From Bacteroidales bacterium (GTDB taxonomy: Bacteria; Bacteroidota; Bacteroidia; Bacteroidales; Prolixibacteraceae), in assembly GCA_012719495.1 (NCBI GenBank), contig JAAYAG010000030.1:1-64000 (forward strand): a stretch of 64,000 nucleotides of DNA, read 5' to 3'. The notes below the pieces were generated by a model. It had not been told where the DNA came from, made no database searches, and saw only the letters and a program-made list of their open reading frames with translations. The translations under genes and the position numbers were made by a program. Below, piece after piece: positions 17,680 to 26,055 of the stretch; position 1 is the stretch's first letter, and each line of letters starts with the position of its first letter.

Positions 17680-18930
17680 TTATTCATCATCAGGGTCTTC
17701 ATCATCAAAGTCAGCTTCCCACCTATATTGTGGAGGGTTTTCTCCTTTCGATTCGATGATTTTGGGTTCAGCAACTTCTTCTTCGTTTTCTATACTCATT
17801 AACTGAACCAAGAATTCCCACGAATCGCCATAGTCGAAAAGATACAGGATTTTTTGACCTTTGTATAATCCCAATTCACCAATAATAGCCTCATCGGCAT
17901 ATGGGCCTTCATCGCCATAAGAACAGTGATATGCGTTTTTAGAATACCTCTTCCCATCCATGAAGAACGAGTAAAGATGATCGTTATCGAAATCAAAAGC
18001 TTTCTGAATGGCCAAATGCAAATCCTCCAATGTGTGTTTGTGTGATAATTTGATTTTCCGCCAAATAGTCTTATCGAGCATTACCATAAAGGTATAGTTG
18101 CCTGTTTGTTCTTCAACAGGTTCGGATTTCACACCCTTTATAAGCGAATTTTTTGGAAACAAGGGTTTAAGGTGTTCTACAAATGGACGTTTGGTCAGAT
18201 TAAAAAATTCATCCTTTGTGTATACCCCCATAATATTAAGATAGGGTTTGCTCCAAAGGGTTAGTTTTAACTTGCTCAATATTTTACAACTATTTATTCC
18301 TAAATCGGATGGTATTATATACAATATGGAGTCATCGTATTTGGTCAATTTTTTATCAGTAATTACAGGTTCAAACAAACAGAATCCCAAAAAGCTTAAA
18401 TGGTAGGTAATATCGGAAAAGTACGAGAAGAAAGGGTCATATTCCTTTCTGTTAGTTATGTTGCCTTTCTTTAAATTCTCTCCGTACTTTGATCTACTAA
18501 ATCGGGTAATTAATTGATAAAATAAATCTATCCCGAAGCGAAATAGTTCTGTAAAATCATACTCTGTCCAGTATGTTTCTAGAAGGAAGCAATATTTCTC
18601 AAACAGATTTAAAGAATCATACTCAGCTTTGCGAGTCGTGGGTTCGAGGTAAACGTTTGCCTTTTCATCGCCTACCTTTCGGTATAAGCCACCAAGCAAC
18701 GATAGATTAAACATCAGGTTAATATATGGATACGATTCCTGTGGAAAATTTGGAGCAGAAACTTCTTTTCTGAAATGTAGCTGACCGTTCAATACGAAAA
18801 GAACATTTTTGCCCAACACCTCCAGGCCTTTTGAAAGTTTTGGTCTTTGCTGATCGATAAAACGGCAATAGGTATTAAAATCGTTAACGGTAGCCGCTAT
18901 GTGTTTTTCCTCTGCAAAAAATGAGTTCAT
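17680..18930 (-). CDS. Plasmid pRiA4b ORF-3-like protein
   Basis: 416 residues. The C-terminal about 140 residues match the pRiA4b ORF-3 domain: YTFMVMLDKTIWRKIKLSHK, TLEDLHLAIQKAFDFDNDHL, YSFFMDG, then YLFDYGDSWEFLVQL and an acidic tail. That domain was named from an Agrobacterium plasmid and occurs in IS1096 accessory proteins; its function is unknown. The N-terminal 270 residues are helical and I do not recognise them. The gene lies 12 bp from the PLD-helicase remnant on the same strand and next to the AAA/DUF4143 gene, in what looks like an accessory stretch. Confidence 0.75.
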   Translation of the reverse strand: MNSFFAEEKHIAATVNDFNTYCRFIDQQRPKLSKGLEVLGKNVLFVLNGQLHFRKEVSAPNFPQESYPYINLMFNLSLLGGLYRKVGDEKANVYLEPTTRKAEYDSLNLFEKYCFLLETYWTEYDFTELFRFGIDLFYQLITRFSRSKYGENLKKGNITNRKEYDPFFSYFSDITYHLSFLGFCLFEPVITDKKLTKYDDSILYIIPSDLGINSCKILSKLKLTLWSKPYLNIMGVYTKDEFFNLTKRPFVEHLKPLFPKNSLIKGVKSEPVEEQTGNYTFMVMLDKTIWRKIKLSHKHTLEDLHLAIQKAFDFDNDHLYSFFMDGKRYSKNAYHCSYGDEGPYADEAIIGELGLYKGQKILYLFDYGDSWEFLVQLMSIENEEEVAEPKIIESKGENPPQYRWEADFDDEDPDDE

Positions 18931-19010
18931 TTTATGAAGTTTGAATAGTTAATCCCCAAAATAAAACAAATGAAATATCCTTTCCAAAATTGCAAAGATT
19001 TCATCTCATA

Positions 19011-20309
19011 TTAAATGCTCCCAATCTCATTAATCGCATATAGCGGTAGATTGCTCAGCCAATCTTCTTTTCTAAAATCTGACATGGATGTTCTAATCGC
19101 ATTCTTCATTTCGTACCGTTGACTAAATGTTTTCAAGCTTTTGGCTTGCAGGTTTTCCGAAGCTTTTACCTCAATTGGGATAACATTACCGTTTAACTGC
19201 ATCAAAAAATCAATTTCAGCACTCGACTTCTCTGCCGACCAGTAATAGATTGCCATGTCAGGAATGGTAATCATCTGTTGAAACACATACTGCTCAGTCA
19301 ATGCTCCTTTGAACTCTTCAAAAATTGCGTTTCCATCAATAATGGTGCGCACATCAATATCTCCCATTGCGGCCAGTAAACCCACATCCACAATGAACAG
19401 CTTAAATGCGTTCAAATCTTCATAAGCCTTTAAGGGAATAGCTGGTTTTGCTGCCCGGCAAACTTTATGCACCAAACCACAATCGATTAGCCACGACAGC
19501 GCCAATTCAAAATCTTTGGACCGCGAACCAGGCTTAATCGCACCATAAATGAATTTCTTATTCTCTTTCGATAGTTGTGACGGGATAGAGTTCCACAGCA
19601 TCCTGATCCGGGGAACAATATCCATTGGCGCATGTTTCGAAAAATCTTGTTCGTAAGCCAGCAATATCCTTTTTTGTATAGCCCGTGCTTCGTTAAAATC
19701 GTTGTTTAAGCTGAAAAGACTTACTGCTTCTGGCATTCCCCCAATGAAATAATACTGCCGAAGCAATTGAATGTACTTTTCTTTGAAGCTTTTTATCAGC
19801 GTCCAATCCTTACTTCTTAGCAGGTCGAGCAACGGTTGTTGCTTCATGGCCGCAAGGAACTCGGTAAAGCTCAGCGGATAGAGGTCTAGGAATTCAACCT
19901 TGCCCACCGGAAACGAAGTATGCTGGTGAAGCGCAATGCCAAGCAACGATCCGGCTGCAAGAATGTGGTATTGGGGCAGGTTCTCGCAGAAATACTTCAG
20001 CGAAGTAATTGCACCCTCAGCCTCTTGAATCTCGTCGAGGATGATAAGGGTATTATCCGAATTTATTTGGACTCCTGTTTCAATTTGTATGGCTGTAAGT
20101 ATCCGATGTAAATCAAAATTATCTACAAACAGGTTTTTGAGCAGTTTGGAACTTTCGAAATTGATGTATGCCGTTTGTTCATATTCCCGTTTTCCAAACT
20201 CTTTCATCAGCCAAGTTTTTCCAACCTGACGTGCTCCCTTGATAATGAGTGGTTTTCTGCCCGGTTTGTTCTTCCAGGCGATCAATTGTTGTATCGCATT
20301 TCTTTCCAT
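19011..20309 (-). CDS. AAA ATPase with C-terminal DUF4143 domain
   Basis: 432 residues. N-terminal AAA_14 P-loop domain with Walker A GARQVGKTWLM (residues about 20-30) and Walker B LIILDEIQE, then a winged-helix-like middle and a DUF4143 C-terminus with the nuclease-like signature EIDFLMQLNGNVIPIEVKAS (E/D...E-x-K, as in PD-(D/E)xK folds). Proteins of this type are widespread, mobile and numerous in Bacteroidota, but no activity is established. The start at 20309 lies 22 bp downstream (in gene sense) of an array of three 16-bp repeats at 32-bp spacing, a likely operator. The gene is 103 bp after the outer-membrane protein gene of the export operon but probably independently controlled. Confidence 0.9.
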   Translation of the reverse strand: MERNAIQQLIAWKNKPGRKPLIIKGARQVGKTWLMKEFGKREYEQTAYINFESSKLLKNLFVDNFDLHRILTAIQIETGVQINSDNTLIILDEIQEAEGAITSLKYFCENLPQYHILAAGSLLGIALHQHTSFPVGKVEFLDLYPLSFTEFLAAMKQQPLLDLLRSKDWTLIKSFKEKYIQLLRQYYFIGGMPEAVSLFSLNNDFNEARAIQKRILLAYEQDFSKHAPMDIVPRIRMLWNSIPSQLSKENKKFIYGAIKPGSRSKDFELALSWLIDCGLVHKVCRAAKPAIPLKAYEDLNAFKLFIVDVGLLAAMGDIDVRTIIDGNAIFEEFKGALTEQYVFQQMITIPDMAIYYWSAEKSSAEIDFLMQLNGNVIPIEVKASENLQAKSLKTFSQRYEMKNAIRTSMSDFRKEDWLSNLPLYAINEIGSI

Positions 20310-20330
20310 TGCAGACAGATTTACATTTAT

Positions 20331-20410
20331 TCGAACGACTTTTTGTGTAAAAATACAAAAAGTCGAACGACTTTTTGTATTTTAACACACTTTTTCGAAC
20401 GACTTTCTGC
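20331..20410. repeat. Three 16-bp direct repeats at exact 32-bp period, with a 16-bp-arm palindrome
   Basis: TCGAACGACTTTTTGT occurs at 20331-20346 and 20363-20378 exactly, and with two changes at 20395-20410; start-to-start distances are 32 and 32 bp. The middle copy is half of a perfect palindrome with arms 20350-20365 and 20368-20383 around a central AA. The array fills the gap before the AAA/DUF4143 gene. A hairpin from the palindrome could also terminate the upstream operon, but the phased repeats fit protein-binding sites (three helical turns apart) better. Confidence 0.85.
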
Positions 20411-20412
20411 AT

Positions 20413-21678
20413 TTAAAACTGATAAACCACTTTGCATTGTATCCGGTCGTTGGTGGTATAGCTTCCGAGGAAGCTTTCATTTGGGCCTTCGAGCAGGTCG
20501 GCGCTGGCGAGGAATTTAAGCCCGCCGGGTGTGGTGTAACTGATTTCGGGCTTCAGGTAGAAGTCTTCGCTGTCGATATTATACACGCTCACAACGTTCA
20601 GTGACAAGCTATTGTTGAAACTCCATTCGGCATTGGCCATGATGGAATTCTTGAACAGGTGCCGCACATCAAACTTCGCGTATTCATTGCCTTCGATGTT
20701 GTAATCGTAGATATACTGGGCAATCAGCAATAACGAACTGCTTCCGAACGACACACTTTTGTCGATACCCACTACGGTTTGGAGGTAAGAGTCCTTTGCT
20801 GCTGTTCCCTTTTCAGGAATAAATAGTGCTGATTCGCCCCGAAGCCCAAATCCGGCAGGCAAGGTCAACGCAATTTCGGCACCCAGCACTTGCTGCCTCC
20901 GGTATTCGCTTCGGAGAACGATTTGCGGTGAAGGCAAGGCCATTCCCGATGCGTCGAGCGTGTATTCGGGCAGGTGATCGTAACCGTTGAAGTAGCTCAA
21001 AGCCAAATCGAAACCTGAAAACTGTTTTCGAATTCGCAGGGCAATTTCACCATCGTTCAACTTCAGTGCTGGTGGTGCATCGGCAATAGCGAGCGTTGCC
21101 CCCGATTGAAGCAATTGTGCCGGAATGCCCATCATTTGGGATGAAGGAAACCAACGACTGGTGAGCATGGGCAATTTCCCGGTTGCCGGAACGGGCGACC
21201 AAAATAGGTCGATGTCGAAGGCGTTGAGGAAAAGTTGCGTACGAAGCCCATACACGCCAATTCGTTCATCGTCGGTATCGAGCAGGTCGCTGTAATCAAT
21301 TGGGTTGATGTTGTTCACAGGGTTCATGCCATCGGCGGTTCCCCAGCTAATGAGCTGCTTACCTGCAGTAATATCGAGCTTGCCAAAACTTTGCTTCATC
21401 CAAAGTTCGTCCATCCAAACGCGGTTGCGGCTCTTGTCACTTAGGTCTTCACGCACTTCGGTAACGGCTTTCCATTGGGTTGACTGACCTTTGGGAGAAT
21501 GAAACTCAACTTGAAGAAAACCTTCGTTACGGCTGTTCACTTTGTTGGGCATTTCATCGAAATAAGAGATATGGTCGTATTGTAACCGTCCGTTTATTTC
21601 GATGTTTGTTTGCGAAAAAGTTGGGTTTCCTGCCAATAACAGCAGTGCAGGAAACCCGATATATAAAATTGCTCTCAT
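20413..21678 (-). CDS. Outer-membrane beta-barrel protein (DUF1302/porin-like) of an RND export operon
   Basis: 421 residues with a signal peptide (MRAILYIGFPALLLLAGNPTFSQ). The mature protein starts INGRLQYDHISYFD, then VWMDELWMKQSFGKLDITAG and KQLISWGTADGMNPVNNINP. That last motif (GKQ-xx-WG-xD-x-NPxN-xNP) is typical of DUF1302-like barrels that accompany MMPL transporters. It ends in a barrel strand (QCKVVYQF, C-terminal Phe). It is the last gene of marR-mmpl-lolA-like-OMP, 11 bp after the LolA-like gene. It probably forms the outer-membrane part of a lipid or hydrophobic-compound export route; the substrate is not known. Confidence 0.78.
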   Translation of the reverse strand: MRAILYIGFPALLLLAGNPTFSQTNIEINGRLQYDHISYFDEMPNKVNSRNEGFLQVEFHSPKGQSTQWKAVTEVREDLSDKSRNRVWMDELWMKQSFGKLDITAGKQLISWGTADGMNPVNNINPIDYSDLLDTDDERIGVYGLRTQLFLNAFDIDLFWSPVPATGKLPMLTSRWFPSSQMMGIPAQLLQSGATLAIADAPPALKLNDGEIALRIRKQFSGFDLALSYFNGYDHLPEYTLDASGMALPSPQIVLRSEYRRQQVLGAEIALTLPAGFGLRGESALFIPEKGTAAKDSYLQTVVGIDKSVSFGSSSLLLIAQYIYDYNIEGNEYAKFDVRHLFKNSIMANAEWSFNNSLSLNVVSVYNIDSEDFYLKPEISYTTPGGLKFLASADLLEGPNESFLGSYTTNDRIQCKVVYQF

Positions 21679-21689
21679 GGTTACAATTC

Positions 21690-22463
21690 TTAGTTCGATT
21701 CAAGATTACGGATGGTGAAACGGTTGGCATCGATGCCTTTGTCGATTTTATAGTCGCCAAATTTCAAGATGGTTTCCGTTCCCTTTTCAAGGTTCTTCAT
21801 TTGATAAAGCATTGGCCTCCACCGTTTCTGATCGCCAAATTGTTTGAATTCGCTACACGTTAACGACTTCTTCAATTTCCCATCAATACCATAGAATTCA
21901 GTTTTTACCATTGTGTTTGTCTTCTCGTTTATGGTAATGATCCGCTTGGAATAACCACTCTCTTTGATCTTTTGCTGATCGGTGTAAACGGCCTCAATTA
22001 TTTGTAGGATGCCGGCCTCGGTTGGTTCTGATTTCAGAAGCTTATAGGTGCTTTTGTTGGTATCTTCTTCGCCCAAATCGTCGTATGTGAAGTCGCTGCC
22101 CATAAAGCTTTGGCCTTTTTCGTTCGACGAAATCCGGCGCGAACGTTTCAGTGCTGGAAGAAAGAGCCACTGGTCATCGTTACCTGTTGCATTTTCCTGC
22201 GAAAGAAATGCGGTTCCCTTTATGTCGGCGGGTGCGGTAAACAGCAGATACGACGAGGAAAGTCCTGTCTTTGCTTTCATAGTGCTCCAAGTTAATGAGC
22301 GTTCGCGTATGCTTCCCGATTTACTAACTAACTGCATGGTTAGCGTTACTTCCTGATCGGTAGCTTCCATTTCGGTTTTAAACTTTTCAACAATTGATTT
22401 TGCATCTTGGGCAAAAAGCGATGTTGAACAAATGATTGCGATTAAAATGATTAGGTTTTTCAT
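21690..22463 (-). CDS. Outer-membrane lipoprotein-sorting (LolA-like) protein
   Basis: 257 residues with signal peptide (MKNLIILIAIICSTSLFAQ). It begins DAKSIVEKFKTEM and contains the motif region GTAFLSQENATGNDDQWLFL, PALKRSRRISS and SFMGSDFTYDDL, which define the LolA-like outer-membrane lipoprotein-sorting family linked to RND/MMPL transporters. The periplasmic half-barrel is expected to hold a hydrophobic ligand and move it between the MMPL transporter upstream and the barrel protein downstream. It is separated from the next gene by 11 bp and from the transporter by 108 bp, the latter containing a repeat. Confidence 0.85.
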   Translation of the reverse strand: MKNLIILIAIICSTSLFAQDAKSIVEKFKTEMEATDQEVTLTMQLVSKSGSIRERSLTWSTMKAKTGLSSSYLLFTAPADIKGTAFLSQENATGNDDQWLFLPALKRSRRISSNEKGQSFMGSDFTYDDLGEEDTNKSTYKLLKSEPTEAGILQIIEAVYTDQQKIKESGYSKRIITINEKTNTMVKTEFYGIDGKLKKSLTCSEFKQFGDQKRWRPMLYQMKNLEKGTETILKFGDYKIDKGIDANRFTIRNLESN

Positions 22464-22478
22464 GATTCATTTTTTTTT

Positions 22479-22571
22479 ACCACAGAGAACACAGAGGTTT
22501 CCTCAGATAAACACAGAGATTTTCATGTTTTTTTAAAAATATTTCTCCGTGTCTCCGTGTCTTTGTGTTTA
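22479..22571. repeat. CACAGAG-type intergenic inverted repeat inside the export operon
   Basis: The spacer begins ACCACAGAGAACACAGAGG and a further AACACAGAGA, and ends in the inverse TCTCCGTGTCTCCGTGTC then TTTGTGTTTA. The left and right parts can pair imperfectly to a long hairpin. Similar ACCACAGAG repeats are common intergenic elements in many bacterial genomes. It abuts the stop codon of the transporter gene. Confidence 0.6.
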
Positions 22572-24848
22572 TTATTTACGAAAAAACAATTTGGTTTTCT
22601 CCAATAAAATAGGAGAGATAAACAGGTCGGCCAACAACGCTGTGGCAATGGCCGAAGCCGAGAGTAATCCAAAGTCGGCAATAAACTTACTTGCCGAAAT
22701 GGAAAGTATCCCAAACCCAAGTACCAGCAGCAACGAGGTTACGCACATAGCAGCGCCAATTTTTGTCAGCGCATTGGTAATGGCTTGCGATGGCGAATTG
22801 AGCAACTTCATCTCTTCGCGTTGACCGTAGAAAATGTGAATGGTATCGTCCACCACAATCCCAATGGTGACCGAAGCAATGATGGATGTGGCCATGTTAA
22901 GGTCGATACCCACTATTCCCATCAACCCAAGGAAGAATACTATGGGGAAAATATTGGGCAAGATGCTTAAAAGCCCGCCTTTCCAGCCAAACATCACAAA
23001 CATAAGGGCCAGGATAATCCCAAGCGCCATGATAATGCTTTCAATTTGAGTTTCTATCAGATTGTTGTTGATGTGGTTCATTAGCATTCCGAATCCTGAG
23101 ATTTCAGATTTTAATTCTCCAACTTGCGATGCTGTTATTTCCTTTAAGTCCTCAAGAAAAGCTTTTTGTTTCTCGTTGCTCATATGCTTGGTGCGAATGG
23201 TAATACGGGCGTTTGAATACGTTTCGTCAACAAATGACGAAAGCTCATCGCCTCCCGAAATTTCGTACAGAAAGAGGTATTGTGCCACTTCCTGTTCGGT
23301 GTCGGGAACCTTAAAAAATTCCTGTTTGTCTTCGTTCAACGATTTGTTGATGATTTTCACCAGATTCGAAACGCCAAATACTTTCAGTACATCGGGGTTT
23401 TGCCCTAGTTCGTTCTCAATTCCGTCAATCTTCTTCAAAGTCTCAGGATCTTTGAACACATTCTCCTCGCCCGAAAGGATCAGTTCATACGAATTTATAC
23501 CCGAAAGTTTTTCATCCAAAAAGCGAATGTCGCTTCTAAGCTTGGTTTTCTCTTTGGCAAACGAAGCCATTGAACCTTCTACTTTGATGCGTGGGATGTA
23601 TAAAGCCATAGCAACGAACACCACAAGAAAAGCCAATGCTATTTTCCACTGATGATTGTGGTTCAAACCATTGATTTTTTGGAGAACCCAATCCATCGTT
23701 CTGCTATGTTTTTCAACCTGCTTCTCTTTGCTGAAAATATTCGATGCTACCAGGGCCGATGGGATAATAACGAGCGACAAAAAATAGGCTGCCATAACAC
23801 CAAAGGCCGCAAAAATGCCCATCTGGCTAATGCCGGTTACACTACTCACTACCAACGATCCAAAGCCAATAGCCGTTGTAAAGGCGGCCATGAAACTGGG
23901 TTTAATTACCCTGAACAAAGTTTCTTTCATGGCATCGATGCTGTTTTCCGCCAACGGCCTTATTTTCCGGTAATGACTGATGATGTGAATGGAATTGGCC
24001 AAACCAATTACCATGATCAACGGGAAAAGAGTTACAGAAATGGGTGTCATCGGAATACCCGTCCATCCTTTTAAACCTAAAACCCATACAATTGCCAGCA
24101 ATACCGGGAACAGTGGGACAATAGTGGTGATGGCCTTCCTGTAGAAAATAAGCAGCACGATAGCCGAAAACAGCAGAGAAATGGGGAATAACACCGAAAG
24201 GTCGCGATCCATTAGTTGTTCAATGGAAGCATCGGTAACAAGGTCGCCACCAATGTGTAGCTCACGGTTATTGATGGTTTTCTCTTCCTTAACCAATGTT
24301 TCCAGATTGCTGTATAATGCCTTGTTCAGGCTATCGGTTCCACCGTTGAACATTCCCGGAACGGTAACGATGAGCGAAGCAACTTTATGATCTTGCGAAA
24401 TATAAACCCCTTCGAACATGGGGTCGCCAACAATCGCAGTTTTTGCATTCAACAACAATTCCTGGTTGAGCTTTACCGTGTCGATGAGCGAATTGATTTC
24501 GATACCATCCGCTACTCCTGTGATTTTGTCTGCATTGATGAGCGATGTTACTTCGGTTACACCGGGCAGTTGCTCTAATTTTCTGTGCAAGCTGCTCAGG
24601 TAGTTAATTTCACTATCGCTAAAAATGTTGGGCGATTCAAAAGCTACGATTACTCCCTCGTCGGTTTCAAACTTTTTCTGAAACTCACGGTATTTGATCA
24701 TCACCGAGTCCGACGGTGAAATGAACGTTTCTTCGTCCTCGCGCATTTCGACTTTTCCTAGTTTCAACGAGAACCCTACAGTCAGGAACAGAATTATTAA
24801 CAGTAAGATCTTCCTTCGCTTTAAAATAAAGTTGATAATTGATTTCAT
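22572..24848 (-). CDS. RND superfamily (MMPL-type) transporter
   Basis: 758 residues. A first transmembrane helix at residues 13-30 is followed by a periplasmic domain to about residue 205, then a block of five helices (LLFSAIVLLIFYRKA, VLLAIVWVLGL, VIGLANSIHIISHYR, AAFTTAIGFGSLVVS), and the same layout repeats after residue 400, ending in MCVTSLLLVLGFGIL. The two repeats carry the family signature of acidic residue and His in the fourth helix (GIVVDDTIHIFYG). It uses the proton gradient to move lipids or hydrophobic molecules to the periplasm. It is 44 bp downstream of marR and upstream of the LolA-like and barrel genes: a complete inner-to-outer-membrane route. Confidence 0.9.
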   Translation of the reverse strand: MKSIINFILKRRKILLLIILFLTVGFSLKLGKVEMREDEETFISPSDSVMIKYREFQKKFETDEGVIVAFESPNIFSDSEINYLSSLHRKLEQLPGVTEVTSLINADKITGVADGIEINSLIDTVKLNQELLLNAKTAIVGDPMFEGVYISQDHKVASLIVTVPGMFNGGTDSLNKALYSNLETLVKEEKTINNRELHIGGDLVTDASIEQLMDRDLSVLFPISLLFSAIVLLIFYRKAITTIVPLFPVLLAIVWVLGLKGWTGIPMTPISVTLFPLIMVIGLANSIHIISHYRKIRPLAENSIDAMKETLFRVIKPSFMAAFTTAIGFGSLVVSSVTGISQMGIFAAFGVMAAYFLSLVIIPSALVASNIFSKEKQVEKHSRTMDWVLQKINGLNHNHQWKIALAFLVVFVAMALYIPRIKVEGSMASFAKEKTKLRSDIRFLDEKLSGINSYELILSGEENVFKDPETLKKIDGIENELGQNPDVLKVFGVSNLVKIINKSLNEDKQEFFKVPDTEQEVAQYLFLYEISGGDELSSFVDETYSNARITIRTKHMSNEKQKAFLEDLKEITASQVGELKSEISGFGMLMNHINNNLIETQIESIIMALGIILALMFVMFGWKGGLLSILPNIFPIVFFLGLMGIVGIDLNMATSIIASVTIGIVVDDTIHIFYGQREEMKLLNSPSQAITNALTKIGAAMCVTSLLLVLGFGILSISASKFIADFGLLSASAIATALLADLFISPILLEKTKLFFRK

Positions 24849-24892
24849 AATTAGTTAGATAAAACTAAGTAAATAATTTTGCAAAAAAAATA

Positions 24893-25315
24893 TCAGTCGA
24901 ACGACTGAATGGCTTTGTTAAGAAGCACAATGAGGATCTCTTTTTCAGAGTCGGTCAGGTTTCCGCAAAGTTGCTTGGCGATGGTGTGGTGCACATTCTC
25001 GTGGAGTTTGCCGGCACTTTCTCCTTTTTCGGTCAGGTGCACATGGGCCGATCGCTTGTCCAAGTCAGATTTCACTTTGGTTACATATCCCCAGCTTTCG
25101 AGCTTGTCGATCAACGCGGTGGTCGATGGCTTAGTAATCTTCAAGCGCTCCGACAGTTCGGTGAGCGTAGGGTTTTCCAATTCCACAATCAGTTCAATAC
25201 ACTGTAACTGTTTAATCGACAGTTCTTCAATCTCCGACTCGCGTTTCAGGTCGACTTCAAATTGCTCGCTCTTCGATAGAAGCAGGTTGATTACTTGTTC
25301 CAATGAATATTTCAT
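24893..25315 (-). CDS. MarR-family transcriptional repressor of the export operon
   Basis: 140 residues from ATG 25315 (MKYSLEQ); an upstream TTG at 25333 is less likely. The winged helix is evident: LTELSERLKITKPSTTALID is the helix-turn-helix and TKVKSDLDKRSAHVHLTEKG is the wing with the conserved DxRS. It is the first gene of the marR-mmpl-lolA-OMP unit. A palindrome with 14-bp arms lies 21 bp before the ATG and is the obvious autoregulatory operator. Ligand-controlled derepression by a toxic or lipophilic compound is the family norm and is inferred here. Confidence 0.92.
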   Translation of the reverse strand: MKYSLEQVINLLLSKSEQFEVDLKRESEIEELSIKQLQCIELIVELENPTLTELSERLKITKPSTTALIDKLESWGYVTKVKSDLDKRSAHVHLTEKGESAGKLHENVHHTIAKQLCGNLTDSEKEILIVLLNKAIQSFD

Positions 25316-25335
25316 GATTGAATTTTTTGACAAAG

Positions 25336-25369
25336 ATATAATTAGTTCGTTACATCGAACTAATTATAT
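25336..25369. promoter_or_regulatory. Palindromic MarR operator
   Basis: Perfect inverted repeat: ATATAATTAGTTCG (25336-25349), 6-bp spacer TTACAT, CGAACTAATTATAT (25356-25369). It is immediately upstream of marR on the expected side, with size and AT-rich ends typical of MarR dimer sites. A weaker TTAGTT/AACTAA pair lies at 24851-24868 before the transporter gene. Confidence 0.85.
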
Positions 25370-25445
25370 GAATTATTTTTTTATTTTTAATATTTGAACG
25401 TATTCCGAGTTGATATTTTTACATGTAATTTGTTGTCAATGAGTG

Positions 25446-26030
25446 TTATGTGGCAATTTCTGCCCATATCCCATTTTTATACAATTGAAACCATTTTTCA
25501 AGATTCACAGGAGTAAACAATTCAAGCCGTGAGAAAATTTCGCGGGCAAATTCGATTGGGGCAATCCCATTGGCCGTGATTATGTTTTTATCGCTAACAG
25601 CCAATGAATTAGTGTAAAAACTGTCTCCTTTGTAGTTTGGGGCAGATTGTTTCAGATAGTAATAGTCGATGCTTGTATGCTTACAGTTGTCTAAAAATCC
25701 TAGTTGCCCCAAAAAAATTGTTGCGCCACATATTGCGGCTATTGTTTTGCCATTTTCAAAGGTCGAATTGATTAATGGTATTATTCCGTTATTTTCATCT
25801 TTTTCCCAAGCGGTTCCTCCTGGAAGTATTAACATTTCTATATCAGAAAGGTTAATGGCTTGTAATGAGTTGTTTGGCCGTATCTTCATTCCTCCCATAG
25901 AATAAACATCTTCTCCGCTCAATGAGAAAAATTGTAATTCAAATTTTTCATTTTTGTTGATTTCGGGGCACAGGTAGGCTATTTCCCAATCGGAAAAACC
26001 ATTGAAAACAAAAACTGCTATGTTTTTCAT
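25446..26030 (-). CDS. DJ-1/PfpI family protein
   Basis: 194 residues from ATG 26030 (MKNIAVFVFNGFSDWE). The DJ-1/PfpI fold shows the conserved acidic residue in DWE and the nucleophile-elbow Cys in TIAAICGATIFLG, with the strand LILPGGTAWE before it. Family members are glyoxalases, chaperones, amidases or regulators. With no AraC domain it resembles the small single-domain type. The gene lies 25 bp after the GNAT-YoaP gene and is probably co-transcribed with it. A longer upstream frame (to 26132) would overlap that gene and has no signal sequence, so I reject it. Confidence 0.85.
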   Translation of the reverse strand: MKNIAVFVFNGFSDWEIAYLCPEINKNEKFELQFFSLSGEDVYSMGGMKIRPNNSLQAINLSDIEMLILPGGTAWEKDENNGIIPLINSTFENGKTIAAICGATIFLGQLGFLDNCKHTSIDYYYLKQSAPNYKGDSFYTNSLAVSDKNIITANGIAPIEFAREIFSRLELFTPVNLEKWFQLYKNGIWAEIAT

Positions 26031-26055
26031 ATTTAATTTTATATGCTTGTTAAAC

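Noticed and set aside
20331-20410. Mini-CRISPR (three repeats, 32-bp period)
   Set aside because: The repeat is only 16 bp, spacers are 16 bp and form part of the palindrome, and there are no cas genes nearby.
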